64,000 nt of DNA, taken from the NCBI GenBank assembly GCA_946414805.1, contig CAMKPZ010000003.1:273662-337661 (forward strand), written 5' to 3'. The stretch is from an uncultured Bacteroidales bacterium. Lineage in GTDB: Bacteria > Bacteroidota > Bacteroidia > Bacteroidales > Paludibacteraceae. Every line of letters starts with the position of its first letter. Within the stretch, counting starts at the first letter, position 1. Shown piece by piece: positions 17,101-25,893 of the stretch. Under the pieces are notes generated by a model. The model saw only the letters and a program-made list of their open reading frames with translations, ran no database searches and was not told where the DNA came from. The position numbers and the translations under genes are program-made.

Positions 17101-19448
17101 CTGACAACTGGAAAGGACTCCTTACTTATACTATCGCGCGTGAGGCGGCAGAGCCGATTATCTCGAATCACGCAAGCGGTGAAGAATTCACACAGGATGT
17201 AGATGGCTTGACTGCCGGCACGCAATATACCTTCACGGTAACCGTTAGCGATGGTGTCAACAACGCGATCCAAAACATCGTAGTTACTCCTATCGCAGAC
17301 AACGTAAAACCGGAAATGGGTGAAGCTTCGCTGGCAAGCAAGACTTGGAACAGCGCAATCATCAATGTCGCCGCTACGGATAACAAGGGCGTAACCGCTT
17401 ATTATGTAGTAGAGAAGGAAGCAGAATATGTAGCTGCTGAAGGCAAGATCACTATTGAGGGTCTGACCGCTAATACGAACTACACACTGCATATCAAGGC
17501 AAAAGATGCAGCCGGAAATATCTCAGACAACCAAGCAGAGGTATCTTTCAAGACCGACGCACACTCGTTGGTACCGACTACTGCCGCTCCTGTTCCGGAA
17601 TGGCCCGAAAATCAAGTGAAGAGCATCTATAGTGATTCCTATACGTTCGCTCCGGCAAGTCTTAACAGCTACAATGAATATTGGTGGGATGCTCCGACTA
17701 TGACAGAAGAGGCAATTAGTGAGAATCATTATTTGCACTACGACCTCTATCGCAATGGTATGATCGGTGCGCAATTCGCAGAAACATCCATGTCTCTGAT
17801 GGAGAAGATTCACATTGATATTTGGGCTTCTGCTGCAGGAAGTATTAAGTTCCGTCCTATTACAAACGGCGGACCAAATACTCCTAAAACATTGAATCTC
17901 GCTGCGCAGCAATGGAATTCGTTTGATATTGATTTGTCCGAGTATGCAGGACATGATTGGTCTAAGGTATTCCAATTTGCAATCGAGGGCTATCAAGATG
18001 GTGGTCTCGTAGGCGAGCACATCAGTGTAGATAATATATTCTTCTATCGCACCACTCCTCCGCCAGCAGATGAAACTGCTCCGACGGATGTAATAGCCAA
18101 TAAGACTGAAGAGAATTTCGCATCTGTGAAGTTAAGCGCACAAGCAAATGACGATAGCGGTGTGGTTCATTTCAGAGTACAGAATGGCTCAGATGTATTG
18201 GTAGCGGATGTTGAGGCAGTGTCCGGTGCTGAAGTAGCAATTACTATTAACAATCTGACTCCAAATACGGACTACACGTTCAGTGTAGTGGCGTTTGATG
18301 AGGCTGGACATGAGGCAGAGCCGGTTAATGTGGCAGTCAAGACGAAAGCCCTTCCGTCTGCTGCTCCGCAACCTACTCATGTCGCAGAGGCTGTTCTGTC
18401 TGTCTATAGCAATGCTTACGATCCCGCTGTAGCAGCAACCTTTAATAGAGCCAACTGGGGTAGTGCTCCTGTTGAGTTGGAGTCGGATTATATCCTTTAC
18501 TCAATGAGCTCCAATGTGATTGTATGGGGAAATAACGATGGAAATGCAGGTCATGGCAATATCGACGGTCTGAGTGGCTATACGCACGATGCGACTCCGG
18601 GTCTGGATGTGTCCGGTATGACCTACATCCACTTCGATGTATGGTGTGATGTAGCAGACCAACTGAACACGGTTAATATCAACGATGTTGCTGTGGCTAT
18701 CCCGACAACCCGTACTATTGCCGGTGAATGGGTGTCGTTTGATGTAGATATTACCGGCGTAGCATTGGCAGACCGGCAAAATGTCCGCTGGTTGAAGTTC
18801 CATCCGTTCACTAACTGCTTCGCAGCTATCGACAATGTCTATTTCTGGAAAGAGCCGGAGATCACTCGTAATGACTCTTGGATGGCACCGGGAGAGTTAG
18901 GTACTATCTGTATCCCGCAAGGTGCTGTCGCTACAGGTGGTGATATCTATGAGTTAGTAGGAAAGAATGAAGAGGGCAAGATTGTTTTTGCTACTGTTGC
19001 AAACAATACAATGACCCCGGGTAAGCCTTACTTGTTTGAAGCAAAAAGTAACGCGATGTACTTCTACTACACGAGTGAAGATCCTGCGACGGAGCCGGAT
19101 AATAACGGCCCTATGAAGGGTACATTCAACGGCGATATCTTGACGGATCTTAGCAATGTATATTATTTCAATGGTCATGCACTATGGGGGTGCGGAAATT
19201 TGACTACACTTACTGTTCCTGCAAACCGTGCATGGGTTGTTATAGATAACAATATGCCGGTAGTACCTACTTCTAATCCCGCGCCGGGCAGACGCTACAT
19301 GACTATGAATGTAAACAGACAAGACGCACCCACGGATATTGATCAACTCAATTCTCCGGATACATTACGCAAGGTTATAGTCGATGGTACGATGTATATT
19401 CTCCGCGGAGAAAAATACTATGACGCAACCGGTAGATTGGTAAAATAA
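14157..19448 (+). CDS. Giant modular secreted protein with FN3 and InlB-type repeats
   Basis: A 1763-residue protein with signal peptide MKKLSLLFTLLCASVMGFSQ. In order: one copy of module 2 and two copies of module 1 of the previous protein (about 20-410), two or three beta-modules starting with SYC or TYC (about 415-960; NSYCGYTD, NSSYCEQEM, TTYCHQAV), an InlB-type repeat among these (about 745-820; GYEFVNWTKGG), FN3-like domains (about 965-1145 and 1305-1395), and two jelly-roll-like domains that resemble those of the 851-residue protein. The C-terminal sorting-like motif DGTMYILRGEKYYDATGRLV ends it. The first half is clearly more AT-rich than the flanks. It probably binds glycans or other ligands at the cell surface. 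Confidence 0.85.
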   Translation: MKKLSLLFTLLCASVMGFSQEWTGQVTGSAANVWLDGIGSADNRTTVNYTINYLLEYADGTFTITIGYTEDNFNKTVGLVPQVFIDDAYKGNFGGSQWSSSEYSEGNELNVKFFFAYNGGSSYSSDFNYTIPAGGGGGGGAFDPSAVNWASSENTATYHKINDQFQIAAENASNMPSGPLNIQKPAWAAFEGLYVEVPAGVSACAFDDVAVTDGTEYDGNTGAGIVLNPSALTNEITKVTVTHGNGNTIFYVHNANAGAAAFDPENIEWADVEPVTNSDGHYKITAENDANMPSNIEKQQNVGWAENHTGIYLTVPAGISKVEINGIGTVGVDHTYCWINGAGVLLYQEAFTSAVSEVVVTYAGGSKTFYVWTDTPNDTPINPYPSGGNSYCGYTDNDMKAKNANVCLTWGTADNGDVVINITDGLNASNSSFREGGFENEISFDDSWKVYSGTNYGTIEPASTYFETGTLSNGDKTFTLALKAGKVVPNNAIVAFKGHAFSWKNDQEAVAYHFNKYFAYNYGTNCSYLDAPANVAIDETNHITFDAVTNAQTYTAYVYINNILKHRQTVTSGAELNFTPYVTGVYQVKVVADAEGYPTSDPSDPANWNITVDPIVVGNSSYCEQEMSSGNTRARFSWETDNSGNVIITIADALGEDPSATKFRINAVNINNIHVGAVSMASDYFTSSWSGVVQTLTLKNTNIKPGIGEPITYNAIVEYETSADNNAYPTLEFNYVYGSKCTGQKHVTVSVNNNEMGSATVDGVAAKDVDEGTPVTCVAVPASGYEFVNWTKGGVEVSTELTYTPTINTATDLVANFDYARTTYCHQAVTTNGGKKLYLTVGKGATEGTYQIKIYGSDELTITGINNANTAVNCVKYLTYDGNDVPMTIANKGWKFEAIGYGVITSAEIQPQTNHTWRDIWMWRPDLYIGTSAGEQNINDVLKQQNHFNWNSTCSDAEAPVFGKAEAEVLSESSVRLKIQATDNWKGLLTYTIAREAAEPIISNHASGEEFTQDVDGLTAGTQYTFTVTVSDGVNNAIQNIVVTPIADNVKPEMGEASLASKTWNSAIINVAATDNKGVTAYYVVEKEAEYVAAEGKITIEGLTANTNYTLHIKAKDAAGNISDNQAEVSFKTDAHSLVPTTAAPVPEWPENQVKSIYSDSYTFAPASLNSYNEYWWDAPTMTEEAISENHYLHYDLYRNGMIGAQFAETSMSLMEKIHIDIWASAAGSIKFRPITNGGPNTPKTLNLAAQQWNSFDIDLSEYAGHDWSKVFQFAIEGYQDGGLVGEHISVDNIFFYRTTPPPADETAPTDVIANKTEENFASVKLSAQANDDSGVVHFRVQNGSDVLVADVEAVSGAEVAITINNLTPNTDYTFSVVAFDEAGHEAEPVNVAVKTKALPSAAPQPTHVAEAVLSVYSNAYDPAVAATFNRANWGSAPVELESDYILYSMSSNVIVWGNNDGNAGHGNIDGLSGYTHDATPGLDVSGMTYIHFDVWCDVADQLNTVNINDVAVAIPTTRTIAGEWVSFDVDITGVALADRQNVRWLKFHPFTNCFAAIDNVYFWKEPEITRNDSWMAPGELGTICIPQGAVATGGDIYELVGKNEEGKIVFATVANNTMTPGKPYLFEAKSNAMYFYYTSEDPATEPDNNGPMKGTFNGDILTDLSNVYYFNGHALWGCGNLTTLTVPANRAWVVIDNNMPVVPTSNPAPGRRYMTMNVNRQDAPTDIDQLNSPDTLRKVIVDGTMYILRGEKYYDATGRLVK

Positions 19449-19476
19449 AGTGTTTAATGATTTAATGTTTGAGATT

Positions 19477-19620
19477 ATGAAAAAGAAAGTATATAGCCAA
19501 CCGAAGACCGATGTCGCAGAGATGTATGGCACTAACTTGATGTTGAACGTATCTATTAATCAGAATGGTACAGGTGAGGTTCATGCCCCGGAAAGGCGTG
19601 GGACATCTATTCCCTACTGA
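19477..19620 (+). CDS. Small protein of 47 residues, MKKKxY family, downstream of a giant secreted protein
   Basis: It starts 28 nt after the giant gene and reads MKKKVYSQPKTDVAEMYG, TNLMLNVSINQNGTGEV, then HAPERRGTSIPY. The start MKK(K/Q)xYxxP, a Met-rich middle, a Gly/Ser part and a Pro-Arg end recur in the two other small genes of the window (52570, 63525), each placed the same way. It has no signal peptide or membrane helix. The function is unknown; peptides of this look are common near secreted proteins in Bacteroidales. Confidence 0.7.
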   Translation: MKKKVYSQPKTDVAEMYGTNLMLNVSINQNGTGEVHAPERRGTSIPY

Positions 19621-19641
19621 TCTGATCCTTCCGTAAATTCA

Positions 19642-19673
19642 CCAGAAGCCTTTCCCCCGGGAGAGGCTTCTGG
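19642..19673 (+). terminator. Terminator hairpin after the first secreted-protein operon
   Basis: The 10-bp arms CCAGAAGCCT/AGGCTTCTGG have a further TCCC/GGGA pairing inside. There is no T tract, so the termination mode is uncertain. Confidence 0.6.
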
Positions 19674-19738
19674 GTGTACATGGAGAGGCGTTCCCTTCTG
19701 TTCCCGTTCCATTCCCGATTATGTATCGTTCCAAGTAG

Positions 19739-19862
19739 CAGACCTTGCCCAGACCTTGCGCCGAGGTTATACTGAGGAATTTAGCACGATTTTTAAGATT
19801 TGTTCTGACCACGGCTTAACCACGACTTGCCCTCGACTTGCCCTCGACTTAACCACGACTCG
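19739..19862. repeat. 11-bp-period tandem repeats upstream of the glucan locus
   Basis: Two 11-bp units (CAGACCTTGCC, CAGACCTTGCG) stand at 19739-19760, and five contiguous 11-bp units of ACCACGACTTG/CCCTCGACTTG type at 19808-19862. The 480-bp gap 19621-20100 also holds the terminator hairpin, the regulatory array copy B and a promoter; no gene was seen in it. Confidence 0.85.
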
Positions 19863-19894
19863 CACCATGCACTGAAATGACAGATACTTAATAC

Positions 19895-19972
19895 GTACTT
19901 TTTTGAGTATCGGAAAAAGCTTAATATGCTGAGAATCAGAACAGGCACGCGTACTAAAACGTACTTTTATGT
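19895..19972 (+). promoter_or_regulatory. Three-part regulatory array, copy B
   Basis: GTACTTTTTTGAGT starts at 19895, CTGAGAATCAG at 19929 and GTACTTTTATGT at 19961, matching copy A at 13095 in word and spacing. The last site is 32 bp before the -33 TTG here and 21 bp in copy A, an 11-bp difference. Confidence 0.7.
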
Positions 19973-19992
19973 TGCTAAACATAGGGAAACTC

Positions 19993-20023
19993 TTGCGCAT
20001 GTGCTGAAAAAGCAGTAACTTTG
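19993..20023 (+). promoter_or_regulatory. Promoter of the glucan-utilisation operon
   Basis: TTGCGCATGTGC (TTG 19993-19995), a 20-nt spacer, and TAACTTTG (20016-20023). No other promoter of this type was noticed up to 44435, so one long transcript is plausible. Confidence 0.85.
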
Positions 20024-20100
20024 CACTCGGTTTAACAAAGTTAACCCGAAAATCAAATACACCACATATTATTAACTAATTAACCATAAAAACTATTATC

Positions 20101-22656
20101 ATGAGAAAACTTTTCTTCTTAGTCGCTTTATTAAGCGCAAGTATCATGAGTTTTGCAGCCAATGAGGTGAACTTCGCCTTGGCAACTGAAGGTTCTTCCG
20201 CTACTGCCAGCAGCGGCGATGCATCTTTAGCTATCGACGGCAACAACGGCAGCCGTTGGGAGAGTGAGAAAACCGATAACGAGTGGTTCCTGCTCGATTT
20301 GGGTCAGAGCCGCACCTTCAATTACATCAAGATCCTTTGGGAAGGCGCTTTCGCAAAGCAGTTCCAGTTGCTGGCTTCCGCTGACGGCGAGACTTTCACC
20401 GATTTCTATACCGAGAGCAATCTGGAGGCAGCCGGATGGCAGAGCCTGTATTTCGAGACAGCCGTAACCGCCCGGTATATCAAATACCAGGGCATCGAGC
20501 GTGCTACCCAATGGGGTCAGAGTTTCTTTGAGTTCCAGGTGTTCTATCTGGCAGAGGCTCCGAAGACCTACACGCAGATCACGGGTCTGACGATTGTCGC
20601 CAGTTCGGGAGGAGAGAACGATGTAAACCGCGTGCTGGATGGCAATGCCGGCACCGAATGGCAAGGTCGTCCGGCCGGAATCACCGGTGGCGACGAGACC
20701 GCACGTACCTTCGACGCATGGTTCGTAGCGGATCTCGGCGGATTGTACAGCATTGACAAAGTAGATGTTCATTTCGAGGGCGCTTGCGCGCAGGATTACC
20801 ATATTGATTTCTCTACGGACAACACGACTTGGGCGACGGCCTACAACTATGTGGGTACCGCAGGCACGAACGGCCGTACGGACGAGATCACGGAGCTGGA
20901 CAACAACGCCAAAGTGCGTTACGTACGCTTCTGGAGCACCAAAGCCGCAACCGAATGGGGTATGAAGATCTTCGAGTTCCGCGTCTATGGCGAGGAGTAT
21001 GTGGCTTCCGGCGATACGGAGAAACCGGTGATGACAAGCGCATCGCTGGTAAGCAAGACCCATAACAGTGCAGTGATCGCTGTGGCCGCTACCGACAATG
21101 ACGAAGTGGTCAAATACCGCGTGGCGGATGCTGCGCAGAGCTTCGATGCCAAGTTCGCTCCGGCAGAGGGTAAGATCACGGTAACCGGCCTGACTCCGAG
21201 CACCGCTTATACCTTCTCGGTTTATGCCGTGGATGCAGCAGGTAACGAATCCGAGTCAGCTCTGTCCGTATCCGTTACGACGGACGCGTATGCTTCCGCT
21301 CCTGCCGCAGCCGCTCCGGCTCCTACATGGCCTGCAGCACAGGTGAAAGCAATCTACAGCCCGACCTACGAGGCGGATTGCAATTTCCAAGACTGGGGTT
21401 CGGGTACCGCATACACGCAAGAAGAGTACGGTAAGAAATACAGCGTTCCGGCTTCGGGCTATTTCGGAACGGACGGGTTCTCTATCAACGCAATGACAAT
21501 GGAGGTTCTGCACTATGATATATGGGTAGCCGACAATGCGACTCTCCGTATCGTGCCCATCTGCCGCAACGCAGCCGATGACGGCAATGAGCCGGAGTAC
21601 GGCGTAACTGTCAATCTGACCGGCCAGCAATGGAACAGCATAGACCTGGCTCTCAACGCAGGCGAGTTTGCGAAGGTGACCAACTGGAGTAATGTATATC
21701 AGGTGAAGATCGACAATGCCGCTAACCTGACCTTCTGGGTAGGCAACGCTTATTTCTACCGTGAAACCGCTCTGGAGGACAACGAGGCTCCGACGAATGT
21801 ACAAGGCAGAGTAGCAAGCGCAGGCTATTTCAGCGTGACGCTGGCGCTGAGCGCCGATGACAACATGGGCGTAGTGAACTTCTCCGTGAAGAACGGCGAA
21901 GTGGAAGTTGCGAAGGGTGCAGGCGCAGCCGGTGCAACCGTCAATGTGGTAGTAGCGGACTTGCTGCCGAACACCGAGTATAACTTCACCGTCATTGCCG
22001 GTGACGAGAAAGGCAATGCCGCAGAGGCTATCACCGTAGCCGCCAAGACAGCTGTTGCTCCGGCTGCCGCTCCCGTTCCTGATTTTACCAACAAAGAGAC
22101 GGTAACCGTCTTCTGCGACGCACTGGAGAATAATCCCGGCATCGGTATCGGCGGTTGGGGACAGAGCACCGTGGTAACAAACGGCCAGTTGGCGGAAGGC
22201 GACAATGTACAATACTTCACCAATATGAACTACCTCGGTTGGGAACTCACTCCGGCAGTGGATGCAACCGGCATGGAGTACCTGCATGTTGATCTCTATA
22301 CCACTACGCTGAGCTCCGTCAAGATCACTCCGATCAGTCCGGGACACGAGGGCGCCTATGCGGTCGAACTGACCTCCGGCGAATGGAACTCGGTAGAGAT
22401 ACCTCTGAGCGCTTATGAAACGAATGGCATCGAGTGGAACAATATCTTCCAGATGAAGTTCTTCGACGCGGCTCCGGCAGGCGGTGACCTCTTTGTGGAC
22501 AATGTCTATTTCTACAAGGCAACCGGTAGCAGCGGCGAAGGCGTGGAGAATGTACAAGGCGACAAGGTACAATGTACCAAGGTCATGGAGAACGGAGTTC
22601 TCTATTTGAAGTACGAAGGACGGATGTACAATGTGCAAGGCGTGCGCGTAAAATAA
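20101..22656 (+). CDS. Secreted discoidin (F5/8 type C)/FN3 surface protein of the glucan locus
   Basis: An 851-residue protein with signal peptide MRKLFFLVALLSASIMSFA. Two F5/8 type C (CBM32-like) domains come first (about 22-150 and 155-300), with the typical NGSRWESEKTDNEWFLLDLG and AWFVADLGGLYSIDKVDVHF cores. They are followed by alternating FN3 domains (about 305-400, 560-650) and jelly-roll-like modules (about 410-555, 660-810) that match modules of the 1763-residue protein. The C-terminal motif VLYLKYEGRMYNVQGVRV suggests surface export. It lies 18 nt before susC and is likely a glycan-binding or scaffold protein of the locus. Confidence 0.85.
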   Translation: MRKLFFLVALLSASIMSFAANEVNFALATEGSSATASSGDASLAIDGNNGSRWESEKTDNEWFLLDLGQSRTFNYIKILWEGAFAKQFQLLASADGETFTDFYTESNLEAAGWQSLYFETAVTARYIKYQGIERATQWGQSFFEFQVFYLAEAPKTYTQITGLTIVASSGGENDVNRVLDGNAGTEWQGRPAGITGGDETARTFDAWFVADLGGLYSIDKVDVHFEGACAQDYHIDFSTDNTTWATAYNYVGTAGTNGRTDEITELDNNAKVRYVRFWSTKAATEWGMKIFEFRVYGEEYVASGDTEKPVMTSASLVSKTHNSAVIAVAATDNDEVVKYRVADAAQSFDAKFAPAEGKITVTGLTPSTAYTFSVYAVDAAGNESESALSVSVTTDAYASAPAAAAPAPTWPAAQVKAIYSPTYEADCNFQDWGSGTAYTQEEYGKKYSVPASGYFGTDGFSINAMTMEVLHYDIWVADNATLRIVPICRNAADDGNEPEYGVTVNLTGQQWNSIDLALNAGEFAKVTNWSNVYQVKIDNAANLTFWVGNAYFYRETALEDNEAPTNVQGRVASAGYFSVTLALSADDNMGVVNFSVKNGEVEVAKGAGAAGATVNVVVADLLPNTEYNFTVIAGDEKGNAAEAITVAAKTAVAPAAAPVPDFTNKETVTVFCDALENNPGIGIGGWGQSTVVTNGQLAEGDNVQYFTNMNYLGWELTPAVDATGMEYLHVDLYTTTLSSVKITPISPGHEGAYAVELTSGEWNSVEIPLSAYETNGIEWNNIFQMKFFDAAPAGGDLFVDNVYFYKATGSSGEGVENVQGDKVQCTKVMENGVLYLKYEGRMYNVQGVRVK

Positions 22657-22674
22657 AGTAAACCAACACCTATC

Positions 22675-25600
22675 ATGAAACAAAGAATCTTTACAATCGC
22701 TATGCTGGCATGGATGTCTCTTGCGGCTTTTGCGCAGGCGCTCACCGTAACCGGCGTAGTGGTGGCTCAGGACGAGCCGGATCCGGTCATTGGCGCTAAT
22801 GTGATGGTGAAGGGTTCGACGAACGGTACTATCACCGATTTCGACGGCAATTTCTCCATCCAAGCCAAAGCGGGGGATATTCTCCAAGTGTCTTTCATGG
22901 GTTATAAGACCCAGGAAGTGAAGGTGTCCGGCGCAGGACCGCTGCGTGTCACACTCGTGCCCGACAACGTACAGCTCCAGGAGGTAGTCGCTATCGGTTA
23001 CGGAACGATGAAGAAATCCGACCTCACGGGTTCGGTGGCGTCCGTGAGCGCTGACCAGTTGCTGAAAGCTCCGGTGTCTGGCCTGGACCAGGCGCTGCAA
23101 GGCCGCGCTGCCGGCGTGACGGTCACTTCCGGTTCCGGTCAGCCGGGAGAAGGCGCCACGATCCGTATCCGCGGTATCGGTTCCGCACTCGGAGGCAATG
23201 ACCCCTTGTATGTGGTGGACGGAGTGATCACCGGCGATATCAAATGGCTCTCGCCTACCGACATCAAATCAATGGAGATCCTCAAGGACGCATCTGCCGC
23301 CGCTATCTACGGTAGCCGCGGCGCCAACGGCGTCATCCTGATCACTACCAAGTCCGGCGGCAAGGGAAAAGCCAATGTGACTTTCGATGCCTATTGGGGA
23401 TTTCAGAACCGTTGGAAGAAACTGGATCTGATGGGAGCCAAAGAGATGGCGGAAACCAAACTGCGTATCGGCACGATGCGTGACGGCGCAGCAGAGATCG
23501 GCTTCTACAAGCAGAACGGCTTCAACGAATGGATGAGCGTTTACAATTTAGGAACCTCCAAATATTTCCCGGTTCCCATGACGGTGGCTAATCCTGACGG
23601 ACTGGATTATTCGGCTATCAATACGGATTGGCAGGACGAAGTGTTCCGTCCCAATGCATTTATGCATAACTATAACCTGTCAGTGGATGGCGGAGGCGAA
23701 AAAGGCCATTATGCTTTCTCTGCCTCGTATTTCGGCCAGGAAGGAACAATCATCGGCAGTGATTACCAGCGTTTCACCCTTCGTCTGAATTCTGATGTGC
23801 AGCTGTTCAAATGGCTGACGGTCGGCGAACACTTGTCTTTTGTGCATAGTAGCGGACGCAACGCTATGAACAATAGTTCCAGTCCGGGTGCTTCCGTTAT
23901 CTCGGCGGCACTGGCGATGGCTCCATGGGATCCGACGCATTATCCCGAGGGCTCTGTGAATGCACAGGGGGAAGACATAAGCGGCCGTACGGCAGCGTCG
24001 TCCAACTTCAAGAACGTGACCAATCCTTTCTCGATGGTGAACGAGAGTTATCCTTTGGATAAAACCAACCGTTGGGTAGGCGATATCTATATGGAGATCA
24101 AGCCGGTGGAGGGCTTGACCATCCGTCCCTCTATCTCCATGGATACCTATCTCACGAATCATCGTCTCTTCAAAAACCAATATGAGTATTCCACGTTCGA
24201 CAAGATGAACAAGAACTTTCTGGAGCGCTCCATGACGAACTATACCTCCTTGCTGGAAGAGGTGACGGTCACCTATGCCCGTGAGATCGGAAAGCATAAT
24301 TTCTCGGTGATGTTAGGTCAGACTTGGCAGGAGATCAACTCGAACGGATTGAGCGGATCGGGTGCTTCTATCCTGAATCCGATACCGGAAAACTGGTATC
24401 TGGGGAACACGACGGAGGATAATACGAATCCTACCGGCGAGAGCGTATGGCGCCGGCGCCGTCTGTCTTTCCTCGGGCGTGCGTTCTATAACTACGACAA
24501 CCGCTATATGGCAACGGTTAACTTCCGTGCGGATGCTTCTTCGTCCTTCACCCGCCAGCCATGGGGCTTCTTCCCTTCGTTCTCGCTGGCATGGCGTTTG
24601 AGCGAAGAGCCGTTCATGCGTGATCTGGATCTGGATTGGCTGGATAATATCAAGATCCGCGCCGGCTATGGTCGTGTAGGTAGTGAGGGCGGTATGTCCA
24701 GCGGCGGATTCGTACAGAGCATTTTCTCTTCTCCGAATGTGTTCGTCGGCTATCCTTTCGGCCTTTATCCGCAAACGGTTCAGCAAGGTGCTGCTGTCCT
24801 GACCTTTGTCAATCCTGTAGGTGGATGGGAGACCAACGAACAATGGGATGCCGGAATCGACTTCGGTTTCTGGAACGGCAAGTTGACCGGAACGATCGAC
24901 TATTTCCGCCGTACCACGCTGGATGCCTTGCTCTATGTGACCACTCCGGCACACGTAGGAAACCTCTATTCGCCGGTGAACAATGTAGGTAACATCCTCA
25001 ATGAGGGTGTCGAGGTGACGCTGGGGCATGACAACCGCGTTAACCGGAATTTCACCTACAATATCAGTTTGAACTTCAGTTATATTCATAACGAGTTAAC
25101 GGCTCTTAACGGAGGTTCCCCTCTTTGGGGCGACCGGACGAAGACGGATCTTGGACTTCCTCTTAATTCCTATTGGGGGTACACCTATGAGGGCGTATAC
25201 CAGAGCGACGAAGAGGTGCTGGAGCAGTTCTATATGTATGCAGACAATGACGAAGCCAACCTCCATGCAGGCGATGCCCGTTATACCGATTGGGACAAGG
25301 ACGGCAAGTTGACGGAGAAAGATATGCATTATATCGGCAATAATTTCCCGAAACTGACCGCCGGACTGAGCTTCGGCGCCGAGTTCTACGGCGTAGATGT
25401 GCAGTTGTTCTTCCAGGGAGTTTTCGGCAACAAGATCTATAATGCGCTTCGCCTCCGCACGGAAGGGGCGGGTACCGAATGTGCGCTGTCCACATCAATG
25501 CGTGACGCGTGGGTGGGATATACCCCTGCTGTCCGCAACCAGTTGCTTGCGAAAGGTATTGACTACGCAGATCTGGAGAACCGCGAGGGAACGATCCCGA

Positions 25601-25875
25601 ATCCGGTAGGATCAACGCTTAACAGGGAGAACTCCACGCGATTCCTGGAGGACGGAACATATGTCCGTCTCAAGAACCTCCAGATCGGTTATACCTTCCC
25701 CCTCAAGTGGACTCAGACCTTCCGTTGCAACCGCTTGCGTTTGTATTTTACCGCCAGCAACCTCTTTACCATCACCGGATATTCGGGGTACGATCCTGAA
25801 GTGGGTAGCGGAGTGGATTACGGTAACTATCCGCAGAGCCGGACCTTTACATTCGGTTTGAATGCCACATTCTAA
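22675..25875 (+). CDS. SusC-like TonB-dependent outer-membrane transporter
   Basis: A 1066-residue SusC/RagA-type transporter that would import oligosaccharides across the outer membrane with TonB energy. It has a signal peptide, an N-terminal carboxypeptidase-like domain (VTGVVVAQDEPDPVIGANVMV, GTITDFDGNFSI), a plug domain with LQEVVAIGYGTMKKSDLTGSV and the SusC signature around AAIYGSRGANGVILITTKSG, then a long beta-barrel ending in an aromatic residue (FGLNATF). It is paired with susD, 18 nt downstream, as is usual. Confidence 0.97.
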   Translation: MKQRIFTIAMLAWMSLAAFAQALTVTGVVVAQDEPDPVIGANVMVKGSTNGTITDFDGNFSIQAKAGDILQVSFMGYKTQEVKVSGAGPLRVTLVPDNVQLQEVVAIGYGTMKKSDLTGSVASVSADQLLKAPVSGLDQALQGRAAGVTVTSGSGQPGEGATIRIRGIGSALGGNDPLYVVDGVITGDIKWLSPTDIKSMEILKDASAAAIYGSRGANGVILITTKSGGKGKANVTFDAYWGFQNRWKKLDLMGAKEMAETKLRIGTMRDGAAEIGFYKQNGFNEWMSVYNLGTSKYFPVPMTVANPDGLDYSAINTDWQDEVFRPNAFMHNYNLSVDGGGEKGHYAFSASYFGQEGTIIGSDYQRFTLRLNSDVQLFKWLTVGEHLSFVHSSGRNAMNNSSSPGASVISAALAMAPWDPTHYPEGSVNAQGEDISGRTAASSNFKNVTNPFSMVNESYPLDKTNRWVGDIYMEIKPVEGLTIRPSISMDTYLTNHRLFKNQYEYSTFDKMNKNFLERSMTNYTSLLEEVTVTYAREIGKHNFSVMLGQTWQEINSNGLSGSGASILNPIPENWYLGNTTEDNTNPTGESVWRRRRLSFLGRAFYNYDNRYMATVNFRADASSSFTRQPWGFFPSFSLAWRLSEEPFMRDLDLDWLDNIKIRAGYGRVGSEGGMSSGGFVQSIFSSPNVFVGYPFGLYPQTVQQGAAVLTFVNPVGGWETNEQWDAGIDFGFWNGKLTGTIDYFRRTTLDALLYVTTPAHVGNLYSPVNNVGNILNEGVEVTLGHDNRVNRNFTYNISLNFSYIHNELTALNGGSPLWGDRTKTDLGLPLNSYWGYTYEGVYQSDEEVLEQFYMYADNDEANLHAGDARYTDWDKDGKLTEKDMHYIGNNFPKLTAGLSFGAEFYGVDVQLFFQGVFGNKIYNALRLRTEGAGTECALSTSMRDAWVGYTPAVRNQLLAKGIDYADLENREGTIPNPVGSTLNRENSTRFLEDGTYVRLKNLQIGYTFPLKWTQTFRCNRLRLYFTASNLFTITGYSGYDPEVGSGVDYGNYPQSRTFTFGLNATF

Positions 25876-25893
25876 TAGAAAGGAGAACGAATT

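Noticed and set aside
21256-23100. 614-codon antisense frame over the discoidin protein and susC
   Set aside because: It crosses two real genes and shows no recognisable domain.
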